Source: Gammaproteobacteria bacterium
Lineage (GTDB): Bacteria > Pseudomonadota > Gammaproteobacteria > UBA12402
Assembly (NCBI GenBank): GCA_028282395.1
Contig: JANQHY010000301.1
Location: 1-23,954, forward strand
Direction of reading: 5' to 3'
Length of the DNA stretch: 23,954 nucleotides
The position numbers and the translations under genes are program-made. Shown here one piece after another: positions 1 through 6,700 of this stretch; position 1 is the first letter of the stretch; the number at the start of each line of letters is the position of its first letter. The notes under the pieces were generated by a model. That model searched no databases. It saw only the letters and a program-made list of their open reading frames with translations, and was not told where the DNA came from.

Positions 1-171
1 ATAGAGACCATTCCCCCAAGCATATTGACTCAACGAGGCTTCATGAAAGATATCGTCTGATATGTCTGAGACCGTGTCTGCTACAGCAATACGACTAGCG
101 CCTACTAGTGCAGCCGCAAACAGCAAGAGAGATGGCCATTTGCACCTTTTCCTGTTGATGGTATGGGTCAT
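1..171 (-). CDS. N-terminus of an exported protein (partial, runs off left edge)
   Basis: The minus strand is open from an ATG at 171 to the window edge, giving 57 residues. An AAGGAG Shine-Dalgarno lies about nine bases upstream of the ATG. The N-terminus has a basic segment (NRKRCK, residues 6-11), a hydrophobic core (roughly 13-30) and an AVA-D junction at residues 29-32, a good signal peptidase I site. The mature part begins DTVSDISDD and is too short to assign to a family. It lies 122 bases downstream of the SET-domain gene on the same strand, with no convincing terminator between them, so co-transcription is possible. That it is a real exported protein is well supported; its function is unknown. 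Confidence 0.7.
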   Translation of the reverse strand, partial: MTHTINRKRCKWPSLLLFAAALVGASRIAVADTVSDISDDIFHEASLSQYAWGNGLY

Positions 172-293
172 AATAGCGCACTCCTTTACTTAGTCACTAT
201 CTACTAACTAACTCCTAGCCCATATAGCTCTTGAATTGTACTACAGCTTTTACCTCAAGGTAAAGTATTTGGCCAGTATTAACCTGCAGCGGG

Positions 294-1172
294 TTAACCA
301 CCTGGCGTTAACGTTGGAATATCTGTTGGTATGCCAACAAGCTTGAAATAATCTTCCATCTCTATATGGTCAAGGCGATGATCCTGAAAATCCATCTTAA
401 TACGATACTCTTTAGCAATCTGCAAATAATGATAATCATTATCTTGTGGCCAAGCCATTTTCACTCGCTTAATAGCAAAATCAGCAAATAACTGCATAAA
501 CCTAGCCATCTGCAGGTCATCCATTGCTGTAAAATAGCTAATATCTGCAACAAAATCGGCACAACTTCCTTTACTGATTAATTCTCTACGCATTATCTTT
601 ATATCATCATCGTTGAGTTCCCGCCGCTGATGGCCAGCAATATATTCACCACTATGACAACAAAAAAAAGGCACACTTAAACAACTCTCATTTTTCTGAT
701 AGTCAAAGGTCAACTCCTCTCCAGGAAGAATATCTTTTAACGATACAATACAGCTGGCAACAATATGACAATTTGGCGTTGGACTATGGTTCATATGCTG
801 GCCATAGTAATTTTCCACATGAATACCTACATCTATTTCTATTGACGTCTTTGTGGGACTGCTCTTAATGACGCCACGGTTAGTTAAATTAATTATCTCT
901 TCACCCGCACTGAGATGGCTTGCTGCAAGCAGCTTTTTATTACCTTCTTCATCACGACAAATAACTCTATTCTGCTTCTGTTGTGACCAAAAAGGTGGTT
1001 GCTTTAATACACTGACTTTTTTATTGCGCGCCAATTGCCGATTAATGCTAGCATTTACCTTAACTTTTCGTCCTTGCTTAAGTAATGACGCAGTGATCTT
1101 GATGTGATGATTAAAGAAAAAAGATTTTGACGATTTCTTACCGACATAGCCTATCAGTCTACTTACAAACAT
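294..1172 (-). CDS. SET-domain protein, putative protein lysine methyltransferase
   Basis: This 292-residue protein carries SET-family hallmarks. Residues 77-96 resemble the SET-N strand pair (LLAASHLSAGEEI). NHSPTPNC at 128-135 matches the NHSxxPN SAM-binding and pseudoknot motif. GEELTFDY at 151-158 holds the catalytic-type tyrosine (Y158). FFCCHSG followed by IAGH (169-181) recalls a reduced post-SET cysteine region. SET enzymes transfer methyl groups from S-adenosylmethionine to protein lysines. The glycine-rich SAM loop usually written GxG is weak here (GNKKL). The first 70 residues are strongly basic, and the last 110 match no domain I know. No signal peptide or membrane segment is seen. 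The start at 1172 is preceded by AGGGGTAGGT. The target could be a bacterial protein or, if the protein is delivered, a host protein; the sequence does not decide. Family assignment is confident, activity less so. Confidence 0.82.
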   Translation of the reverse strand: MFVSRLIGYVGKKSSKSFFFNHHIKITASLLKQGRKVKVNASINRQLARNKKVSVLKQPPFWSQQKQNRVICRDEEGNKKLLAASHLSAGEEIINLTNRGVIKSSPTKTSIEIDVGIHVENYYGQHMNHSPTPNCHIVASCIVSLKDILPGEELTFDYQKNESCLSVPFFCCHSGEYIAGHQRRELNDDDIKIMRRELISKGSCADFVADISYFTAMDDLQMARFMQLFADFAIKRVKMAWPQDNDYHYLQIAKEYRIKMDFQDHRLDHIEMEDYFKLVGIPTDIPTLTPGG

Positions 1173-1290
1173 ACCTACCCCTATAGTTGATTGTTTATTT
1201 AACAGAAATAAATTTTTCCTATAGATTACTGATGTGAGTATAAAGAGTCAATATCTGCGGTTCGTTCTCTTTAACATAATAAAAGATAGC

Positions 1291-1340
1291 TAAAAGGCAG
1301 ATTGATCCCTCTTAAATAATAATAAAGAGGGATACTGCCT
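1291..1340 (-). terminator. Rho-independent terminator of the exported PAS gene
   Basis: A long hairpin combines a perfect 9-bp stem (ATCCCTCTT pairing with AAGAGGGAT) and an outer 6-bp stem (AGGCAG/CTGCCT, 1295-1300 with 1335-1340), separated by a small internal loop. Read on the minus strand it ends in CTGCCTTTT, a short T-tract. It lies 15 bases after the stop codon of the minus-strand gene at 1355. Confidence 0.75.
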
Positions 1341-1354
1341 AATATAACCTTCTA

Positions 1355-1855
1355 TTAATAGCTGGCCTTTGTTGTTTTTGTTGTTGTCCCCATATCGCTA
1401 TTCAATGTTTTCAATAGTTCGGGGGTGACTTCTACAACAATCTTGCTAATACCTGTTACATTACCCTGTTGGTCTCTGGTTGGATTAATATAGGCAAGAT
1501 AGAACTGTTTTTTTCCATTTGCGCTAGTTGTTTCAACATACGCTTTTTGACTGTTGCTATTAATCGCAGCCCAATCATGTGAATCAAATTGTTTTGCATC
1601 AGCATTCCAAGAGATAGATGGATCACTGTTTTCTTTACCGATAATGTTCGTTTTAGCTTCTTTGGTTAGATTATCATTTGCCCAAGTATAAACAAGTTTT
1701 GTATTGTTCTCTTTTTTCATAAAGGTAACAAAACCAGGAAGTTGATTGTAGGGAATAGGTTGTACATTCATTTTATGGGTGGGCAGTGCAACAGCAGTTA
1801 ACGTCCAACTTAAACCTAAAAACCCAAAAAAAGCAGGCAATATTTTTTTAGTCAT
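1355..1855 (-). CDS. Exported single-PAS-domain protein
   Basis: The product is 166 residues with a clear signal peptide: KK at 3-4, a hydrophobic stretch from 5 to 23, and AVA-L at 21-24 as cleavage site. An AAGGAG ribosome site precedes the ATG. The mature part aligns along its length with the PAS domains of the histidine kinase at 18059. LPGFV (39-43) matches the kinase's IPGVI, IIGKENSD (71-78) matches VIGKTDFD, and INPTRDQQGNVTGI (123-136) followed by VEVT matches APLRDTKGRITGI followed by VDIS. PAS domains bind small ligands or partners. Here there is no output domain and no membrane anchor beyond the signal peptide, so the domain should reside in the periplasm or outside the cell. The WKD signature of the kinase PAS domains is lost (FMKK). 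Its role is unknown; it could be a periplasmic ligand binder or a secreted protein. The Thr/Lys-rich C-terminus looks disordered. Confidence 0.78.
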   Translation of the reverse strand: MTKKILPAFFGFLGLSWTLTAVALPTHKMNVQPIPYNQLPGFVTFMKKENNTKLVYTWANDNLTKEAKTNIIGKENSDPSISWNADAKQFDSHDWAAINSNSQKAYVETTSANGKKQFYLAYINPTRDQQGNVTGISKIVVEVTPELLKTLNSDMGTTTKTTKASY

Positions 1856-1992
1856 CTATTTTTCTCCTTCGTTGTAAGTAAAGTAAATATGGATCATTGA
1901 TTATATGATTCAAATTTTTGAAAAGCAAATATCGTCCGACCCAATGATTGATTGTTAAATGAACAACCATGCTTCATGAAACCCACGTACTC

Positions 1993-2026
1993 TATACTCT
2001 GCGCAGTTTGCCTATTGGCAAAGCTG
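1993..2026 (+). promoter_or_regulatory. Possible -10 box and leader hairpin upstream of the thi-type transporter operon
   Basis: TATACT at 1993-1998 could be a -10 box, though no good -35 lies 16-18 bases upstream. It is followed by a hairpin, CAGTTTGCC (2004-2012) pairing with GGCAAAGCTG (2017-2026) with one bulged base and a TATT loop. The hairpin is about 30 bases before the thiZ-like ATG. It resembles neither a TPP riboswitch nor a terminator, having no T-tract. A role in leader control is only a possibility. Confidence 0.3.
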
Positions 2027-2056
2027 TGTTAAGATCATGCACACAGGAAAATAGCC

Positions 2057-2821
2057 ATGACAGATTTTGATATTATTATTCGCCAGCTCTCGTTAAGTTA
2101 TCATACCAAACCCCTGTTTGTTGATCTAAACCTATCATTAGCTGCTGGCCAATGGGTTGCTCTGCTAGGCACCAGCGGTATTGGCAAAAGCACGCTATTA
2201 CGCTACATTGCCAATCTACCAAGTGGTTGCCAGGTTAATCCTCAGGCAACTATCGCCACCTCTGACCAACAACCACTATGTCACCGTGTTGCCTACCTCT
2301 CTCAACACGATTCACTACTGCCGTGGCTCTCTATTATGGATAATCTTTTACTACCATGCCGCCTTGCCAAGAAGCCACTGACTACAGCGCTAAAACAGCA
2401 AGCACTCACACTGCTACATCAGGTTGGACTCAAAGAAGAGACACATACACTCATGCCTCACCAACTCTCTGGCGGTATGCGCCAACGTGTGATGCTGGCG
2501 CGCGCACTGCTTGATAAAAAAGCTGCTATTCTCATGGATGAACCGTTCTCAGCTGTCGACGCGGTAACACGACTGAAGTTGCAGAAACTTGCAGCACGGC
2601 TGTTACGTGGCCACACTGTCCTGATGGTCACGCATGATCCAGCAGAAGCCTTAACCCTTGCAGATGTCGTCTATGTCATGAGCGGCCACCCTGTACAACT
2701 GAGCAGCGCTATTACCCCCGAAGGGAACTCACCGCGCAACCCAAGCGATCCTCAACTGCTCCGACAGCAGTCGCAATTACTTAACCTATTGGCTACTGAG
2801 GAGAGTGATGAAAGTTATTAA
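2057..2821 (+). CDS. thiZ: ABC transporter ATP-binding protein, thiamine-precursor (ThiZ-like)
   Basis: This 254-residue ATPase has the full nucleotide-binding set: Walker A GTSGIGKST (38-46), Q-loop in YLSQHDSLLPW (80-90), signature LSGGMRQR (137-144), Walker B AILMDEP (157-163), D-loop SAVD (165-168) and switch histidine H193. The Q-loop and signature regions resemble the nitrate/taurine/pyrimidine importer group. It should hydrolyse ATP at the inner face of the membrane to drive import by the adjacent permease and binding protein. AGGA precedes the ATG by about ten bases. Its end overlaps the permease gene, which indicates translational coupling. The substrate, N-formyl-4-amino-5-aminomethyl-2-methylpyrimidine or HMP, is inferred from the ThiY-like binding protein. 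No TPP riboswitch is visible upstream. Confidence 0.85.
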   Translation: MTDFDIIIRQLSLSYHTKPLFVDLNLSLAAGQWVALLGTSGIGKSTLLRYIANLPSGCQVNPQATIATSDQQPLCHRVAYLSQHDSLLPWLSIMDNLLLPCRLAKKPLTTALKQQALTLLHQVGLKEETHTLMPHQLSGGMRQRVMLARALLDKKAAILMDEPFSAVDAVTRLKLQKLAARLLRGHTVLMVTHDPAEALTLADVVYVMSGHPVQLSSAITPEGNSPRNPSDPQLLRQQSQLLNLLATEESDESY

Positions 2822-3545
2822 ACTCAGCACCATTATTATTACCCTGCTATTACTCTGGCAACTGCTAATCTGGCTAGGACACCTGCCTGCCTATATTTTA
2901 CCATCGCCGTTACGCGTCGCGATAACATTGTATCACCAGCTGCCTCTTATCGCCTATCAAGCACTATTTACTATTAGTGAAGTGATATTAGGATTGTTAT
3001 GCGGAATTGCTGCCGGCATGATTGCTGCATTAATTCTTGTTTACTGCCGCCCGGCACGCTGGTGGTTTTTACCGATTGTTATCATTAGCCAAGCCCTGCC
3101 TGTTTTTGCTATTGCGCCGCTATTTGTTATCTGGTTCGGTTACGGCATGGCTTCAAAAGTTGCTATCACCATGTTGATGCTATTTTTCCCCGTCACCAGC
3201 AGTTTTTATGACGGCCTATGTCGTGTTCCCAAACACTATCTCGAACTAGCAACGTTGGCGCAAGCCTCCCGTTGGCAAACACTACGTTACATTCAAATGC
3301 CTGCCGCCCTCCCTGCCCTGGCTAGCGGCATTCGTGTTGCTGCCACCTATGCACCCATGGGGGCAGTGATTGGTGAATGGGTTGGTGCTAGTCGCGGACT
3401 TGGCTTTTTAATGTTAAATGCCAACGCACGCATGGAGATCGATTTAGTCTTTGCAGTATTAATTACCATTATGCTATTAACTTTGCTACTCTATTTCACT
3501 CTCGACTATCTATTAAAGCGGTGGATCTGGTGGCAACACTACTAA
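2808..3545 (+). CDS. thiX: ABC transporter permease, thiamine-precursor (ThiX-like)
   Basis: This 245-residue, very hydrophobic protein has about six membrane segments. A cytoplasmic loop typical of binding-protein-dependent permeases (roughly residues 146-174, LELATLAQASRWQ...LPALASG) docks to the ATPase. A GTG at 2805 and an ATG at 2808 are both in frame. I chose 2808 because GAGGAG at 2798-2803 sits too close to 2805. The gene overlaps the ATPase gene by 14 bases, and the binding protein follows after about 20 bases, so the three form one operon. It belongs to the BPD_transp_1 superfamily; assignment to thiamine-precursor import rests on the binding protein. Taurine- or nitrate-type import is the alternative. 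Confidence 0.83.
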   Translation: MKVIKLSTIIITLLLLWQLLIWLGHLPAYILPSPLRVAITLYHQLPLIAYQALFTISEVILGLLCGIAAGMIAALILVYCRPARWWFLPIVIISQALPVFAIAPLFVIWFGYGMASKVAITMLMLFFPVTSSFYDGLCRVPKHYLELATLAQASRWQTLRYIQMPAALPALASGIRVAATYAPMGAVIGEWVGASRGLGFLMLNANARMEIDLVFAVLITIMLLTLLLYFTLDYLLKRWIWWQHY

Positions 3546-3564
3546 ATAAAAATTGGAGAAAAAA

Positions 3565-4503
3565 ATGATCAAAAAACTCTTTTTTACTGCGCTATTATTA
3601 ATCTCAACCCTCTCTTTGGCACTAGCTAAAACACAACCATTAACAGTAGTACTGGATTGGTTTGTTAACCCCGATCACGCGCCACTTTTTGTTGCGCAAC
3701 AGCAGGGCTATTTTAAAAAACAGGGGCTACAGGTAAAATTTATTCCACCAGCCGACCCCGCCGATGGCCCTAAACTGGTTGCTGCTAACAAAGCAGATAT
3801 CGCCGTCGATTATCAACCACAATTAACGATGCAAGTTGTCCATGGCCTTCCATTAGTACGCATTGGCACCCTGGTTAACCACCCGCTTAACTGCCTCATT
3901 GTGCTTAAAAATGGCCCCATTCATACTATTGCAGATTTAAAAGGACAACTGATTGCACATCCAGGAGGTTTTAGTGAAATTATGTTAAAAAGCATGTTAG
4001 CAAGTCAGCAGCTTAACTTAAATGACGTCAAGCTTATCTCTGTTCATGAAGATCTCGTTCAGGCTCTTCTAGCGGGCAAAGTGGCTGCCTTCACTGACGG
4101 CATGCGCAACTTTGAACCAATCGAAATGAAGCTGGCTGGCAAACCGGCGCGAATTTTCCTCCCAGAAAACTATGGTGTGCCGCACTATGATGAGTTAATT
4201 TTGGTCGCTAACAAAAATCGTCTTAGCGATCCACGCCTGAAAAAGTTTATTCTAGCTGTTCAGCAAGGCACAACCTATTTAATTCACCATCCAAAATCAA
4301 CTTGGCAGCAATTTGCCAAAAATCATCCTGAGTTGAATAATTCACTTAACCATGCTGCCTGGTTGCAATCATTGCAATACTTTGCACGACAACCGCAACA
4401 TGCCGACAAAGCACGTTATCAACAATTTGCTGAATTCCTTAAACAACAGGGGGCAATCAAACAGGTGCCTGCCATAGATGATTATGTTGTCGAACTGTTT
4501 TAG
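3565..4503 (+). CDS. thiY: Periplasmic substrate-binding protein of the NMT1/THI5-like (ThiY) family
   Basis: The protein is 312 residues. The N-terminus MIKKLFFTALLLISTLSLALA is a signal peptide with cleavage after ALA-21, and there is no lipobox cysteine. The mature start, LTVVLDWFVNPDHAPLFVAQ (26-45), with GYFKKQGLQV (48-57) and NKADIAVDYQPQL (75-87), is the pattern of ThiY and THI5-like binding proteins for pyrimidine precursors of thiamine. The ATG at 3565 has GGAG six bases upstream; an upstream in-frame TTG at 3553 overlaps that ribosome site and is rejected. As third gene of the operon it should capture the pyrimidine in the periplasm for the permease and ATPase. No pyrimidine-processing gene (thiD, tenA, amidohydrolase) is in the window, so the salvage pathway must be completed elsewhere. 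Exact ligand is inferred. Confidence 0.83.
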   Translation: MIKKLFFTALLLISTLSLALAKTQPLTVVLDWFVNPDHAPLFVAQQQGYFKKQGLQVKFIPPADPADGPKLVAANKADIAVDYQPQLTMQVVHGLPLVRIGTLVNHPLNCLIVLKNGPIHTIADLKGQLIAHPGGFSEIMLKSMLASQQLNLNDVKLISVHEDLVQALLAGKVAAFTDGMRNFEPIEMKLAGKPARIFLPENYGVPHYDELILVANKNRLSDPRLKKFILAVQQGTTYLIHHPKSTWQQFAKNHPELNNSLNHAAWLQSLQYFARQPQHADKARYQQFAEFLKQQGAIKQVPAIDDYVVELF

Positions 4504-4583
4504 GCCACTATTAATCTAGCGCCAAATTGACCAAACAGATGAATTAACATAAAATGCTTTCATGCATCCATGGAGATGATCAC

Positions 4584-5513
4584 ATGAATAGACAATCTTT
4601 AGGTATTCTGGCACTACTCATCGGCAATATTTTCATTGCCAGTAATTTTGTCGTCAGCCAATATGTCGCCAACCTGATACCACCATGGCAATTCAATTTT
4701 TTAGGCTTTATCCTGAGTGTTCTTATCTTGCTACCTTTTACCTGGACATCCATCAAAAAACATCGCCAAGCACTATGGAAACATCGCTGGCCACTACTAT
4801 TTCAAGGACTAACCGGTATTGCCATCTGCTCTGGTACTAGCTACGAGGCACTGATGGCAACGCCCGCAATCAATGCTGGACTAATTTTTGCTGCCGCGCC
4901 AATCATTGCACTTATACTCGCTTGTCTATGGCTAAAAACAAAACTCTCAATCAGACAACTTCTTGGTGTTATCATTACCCTTGTCGGTGTGGTTGGAATT
5001 ATGTGCCATGATAACCCACAACAGCTTCTGACACTGAAGTTCACTTCTAGTGATTGGTGGATGGTAGCAACTGCCTGCTCTTATGCCCTGTTTATCATCC
5101 TAGTACGGCGCTACCGAACGATTCTGCCACCACTTACTACAATTGTTAGCGCCCTCTTTATCGGCACCCTATTTCTTCTCATCCCGTCAATAGTTGAATT
5201 AGCATTCGGCATGGTACCACACTACCGTAACAGCCATTTATGGTGGTCAATTATTTATAGTGGAATCTTTACTGCCGCCATCGCATACGCTTTTATTATC
5301 CGAGGTACAGAACTAGCTGGCATACGCACTGCCAGTATCTTGATCTATACTATTCCACTATTTGCCATTATCGAAGCGTTTATTATCCTTGGTAATACAC
5401 TTCACCTTTACGATTTTATCAGTGCACTGATTATGACTGTTGGTATAATGTTAACACTAATGGAAAAGCGCTCCTCTGCTAAATCAGCAGCAACAAAAAA
5501 GGGCCATTCATGA
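4584..5513 (+). CDS. EamA / drug-metabolite transporter (DMT) superfamily permease
   Basis: This is a 309-residue membrane protein of about ten segments in two related halves, the EamA layout. Typical features include an early membrane segment with GNIFIASNFVVSQY (14-27 or so) and a second-half segment ending in AGIRTASILIYTIPLFAIIEA, the conserved late-EamA motif in which the substrate route turns. I start at the ATG at 4584, which has GGAG eight bases upstream; an in-frame ATG at 4554 lacks a ribosome site. The gene ends by overlapping the ribokinase start (ATGA at 5510-5513), strong evidence for co-translation. DMT members move metabolites, amino acids or nucleosides in either direction. 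Pairing with a ribokinase hints at a sugar or nucleoside substrate, but that is inference. It lies 80 bases after thiY and may belong to the same transcript. Confidence 0.8.
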   Translation: MNRQSLGILALLIGNIFIASNFVVSQYVANLIPPWQFNFLGFILSVLILLPFTWTSIKKHRQALWKHRWPLLFQGLTGIAICSGTSYEALMATPAINAGLIFAAAPIIALILACLWLKTKLSIRQLLGVIITLVGVVGIMCHDNPQQLLTLKFTSSDWWMVATACSYALFIILVRRYRTILPPLTTIVSALFIGTLFLLIPSIVELAFGMVPHYRNSHLWWSIIYSGIFTAAIAYAFIIRGTELAGIRTASILIYTIPLFAIIEAFIILGNTLHLYDFISALIMTVGIMLTLMEKRSSAKSAATKKGHS

Positions 5514-6466
5514 CAAATACTAAAATGGATAAGAAAATCGATGTTATCATCGTCGGTGGCGCCAACATGGATATGGTAGTTGAAGTTCCCCACCTACCTA
5601 TAGCAGGTGAAACAGTGAAAGGTGGTCAGTTTCACCAATTCTGCGGAGGTAAAGGTGCTAATCAAGCTATTGCCGCTCGCAGAAACGGAGCAGCAGCGGC
5701 ACTCATTACTGCCATTGGTAAAGACGACATGGGCCAGCATATGCTACAACAGTGGCAAGAAAATGGCATTAATAGCAGTGCTGTTGTGCAACTAGAAGAG
5801 CATAGCTCTGGGGTTGCAATGATTTATGTCGATGAAGACGGCGAGAACTGCATCGCTGTGGCACCAGGCGCTAATATGGCGTTCATGCCAGAGCATATTG
5901 ACCAGTATCATCACTGGTTTGATCAAGCAAAAGTGGTATTACTGGCATTAGAAATTCCTCCGGCAACGATTAATTATGTAGCTGAGCTTGCTAACCGCGC
6001 AGGCTGTCAGGTGATACTTGATCCAGCTCCAGCTCCAGCACAACCCCTTGCTGCAACATTATATCAACACCTCACTCTTATGACGCCCAATGCTATCGAA
6101 GCCAGTGCACTAAGTGGCATCACCATCGATGATCAGCAAAGTGCAATCAAAGCTTGTCAAACTCTTCATGATAAAGGAGTCAAGACGCTACTTTTAACCA
6201 TGTCTGACCAAGGGGTAATTCTATCAACTGCACAACAACCACCAGAGTGGTTAGCAACTTTTTCAGTTAAGGTAGTTGACTCCACTGCGGCTGGTGATAC
6301 TTTTAATGGCGCACTAGCAGCTGCATTAGCACAAGATTATCCACTAAAACAGGCGATCAACTTTGCTCAAGCTGCTGCAGCACTTTCTGTCACAACGCTT
6401 GGTGCTCAGGCCTCTATCCCCTGCTATCAAGAGGTAATAAATTTTCTCCAGCAGCACCAATCTTGA
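5510..6466 (+). CDS. rbsK: Ribokinase, PfkB family
   Basis: This 318-residue PfkB kinase shows the ribokinase pattern. It has GGANMDMVVEVP (16-27), the sugar-binding GGKGANQA (46-53) and the C-terminal PfkB signature DSTAAGDTFNGA (257-268), in which D263 is the expected catalytic base. The TAAGD version of that signature is the form seen in E. coli RbsK, which favours ribose over fructose, adenosine or HMP. The reaction would be ATP-dependent phosphorylation of ribose to ribose-5-phosphate in the cytoplasm, feeding the pentose phosphate pathway or nucleotide synthesis. The ATG at 5510 overlaps the stop of the DMT gene and has only a weak ribosome site, so translation is probably coupled; an in-frame ATG at 5525 is a possible alternative. 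No ribose ABC importer is present, so the DMT protein may supply the sugar. A related nucleoside kinase is the main alternative. Confidence 0.82.
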   Translation: MTNTKMDKKIDVIIVGGANMDMVVEVPHLPIAGETVKGGQFHQFCGGKGANQAIAARRNGAAAALITAIGKDDMGQHMLQQWQENGINSSAVVQLEEHSSGVAMIYVDEDGENCIAVAPGANMAFMPEHIDQYHHWFDQAKVVLLALEIPPATINYVAELANRAGCQVILDPAPAPAQPLAATLYQHLTLMTPNAIEASALSGITIDDQQSAIKACQTLHDKGVKTLLLTMSDQGVILSTAQQPPEWLATFSVKVVDSTAAGDTFNGALAAALAQDYPLKQAINFAQAAAALSVTTLGAQASIPCYQEVINFLQQHQS

Positions 6467-6555
6467 TAACAGCTTGCCAGCACCTCTCGGCCCCGCGAGA
6501 TCCAGAAACAGAGTTGGTAGTAACTTCAGTGCTAGATCAACTATGTCTAAACAGT

Positions 6556-6598
6556 TTTTTAAAAACAAAGTGATTAGACAAAAAGCGCCTCTAATCAC
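6556..6598 (-). terminator. Hairpin with T-tract, probable minus-strand terminator
   Basis: GTGATTAGA (6570-6578) pairs perfectly with TCTAATCAC (6590-6598). Read on the minus strand the stem is followed by TTTGTTTTT. It sits between the convergent rbsK and membrane-protein genes and would end transcription from the latter, although it is about 100 bases past that gene's stop and two other hairpins intervene. The plus-strand side has no T-tract. Confidence 0.5.
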
Positions 6599-6602
6599 CC
6601 CT

Positions 6603-6634
6603 GTGACCATTGCTTCGCTGCGCTCGCAATGACA
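6603..6634. repeat. Dispersed intergenic hairpin repeat, CATTGC...GCAATG type
   Basis: The element has CATTGC (6608-6613) and GCAATG (6626-6631) flanking a GC-rich core TTCGCTGCGCTC. This is the well-known dispersed intergenic sequence found in many bacterial genomes, which in one minus-strand frame reads CHCERSEA. An open frame across it (6344-6697, minus) is therefore an artefact. It is seen once in this window; repetition elsewhere in the genome is expected from general knowledge but not shown here. Confidence 0.6.
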
Positions 6635-6648
6635 AGGAAATACAATTG

Positions 6649-6676
6649 TCCCCTCTCCCACAACCGGGAGAGGGGA
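6649..6676. repeat. Perfect 11-bp inverted repeat, CCCTCTCCC / GGGAGAGGG type
   Basis: TCCCCTCTCCC (6649-6659) pairs perfectly with GGGAGAGGGGA (6666-6676) around a six-base loop. Similar CCCTCTCCC hairpins are common dispersed repeats in bacterial intergenic regions. Neither strand has a following T-tract, so it is not a classical terminator, although it could still stabilise or block a transcript between the convergent genes. Confidence 0.55.
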
Positions 6677-6700
6677 GTGAAGGCAATAAAAAAGCAAACA

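Noticed and set aside
245..262. TTTACC/GGTAAA hairpin between the SET gene and the partial exported gene
   Set aside because: Only six base pairs with no T-tract on the minus strand; not convincing as a terminator.
1856..2056. Possible TPP riboswitch before the ThiZXY-type operon
   Set aside because: No CTGAGA-type thi-box core or paired ACC/GAA elements are visible; only a simple hairpin is present.
6344..6697. Minus-strand open frame of 117 codons containing CHCERSEA
   Set aside because: It runs antisense to the end of rbsK and through a dispersed hairpin repeat that gives this peptide in many genomes; not a real gene.
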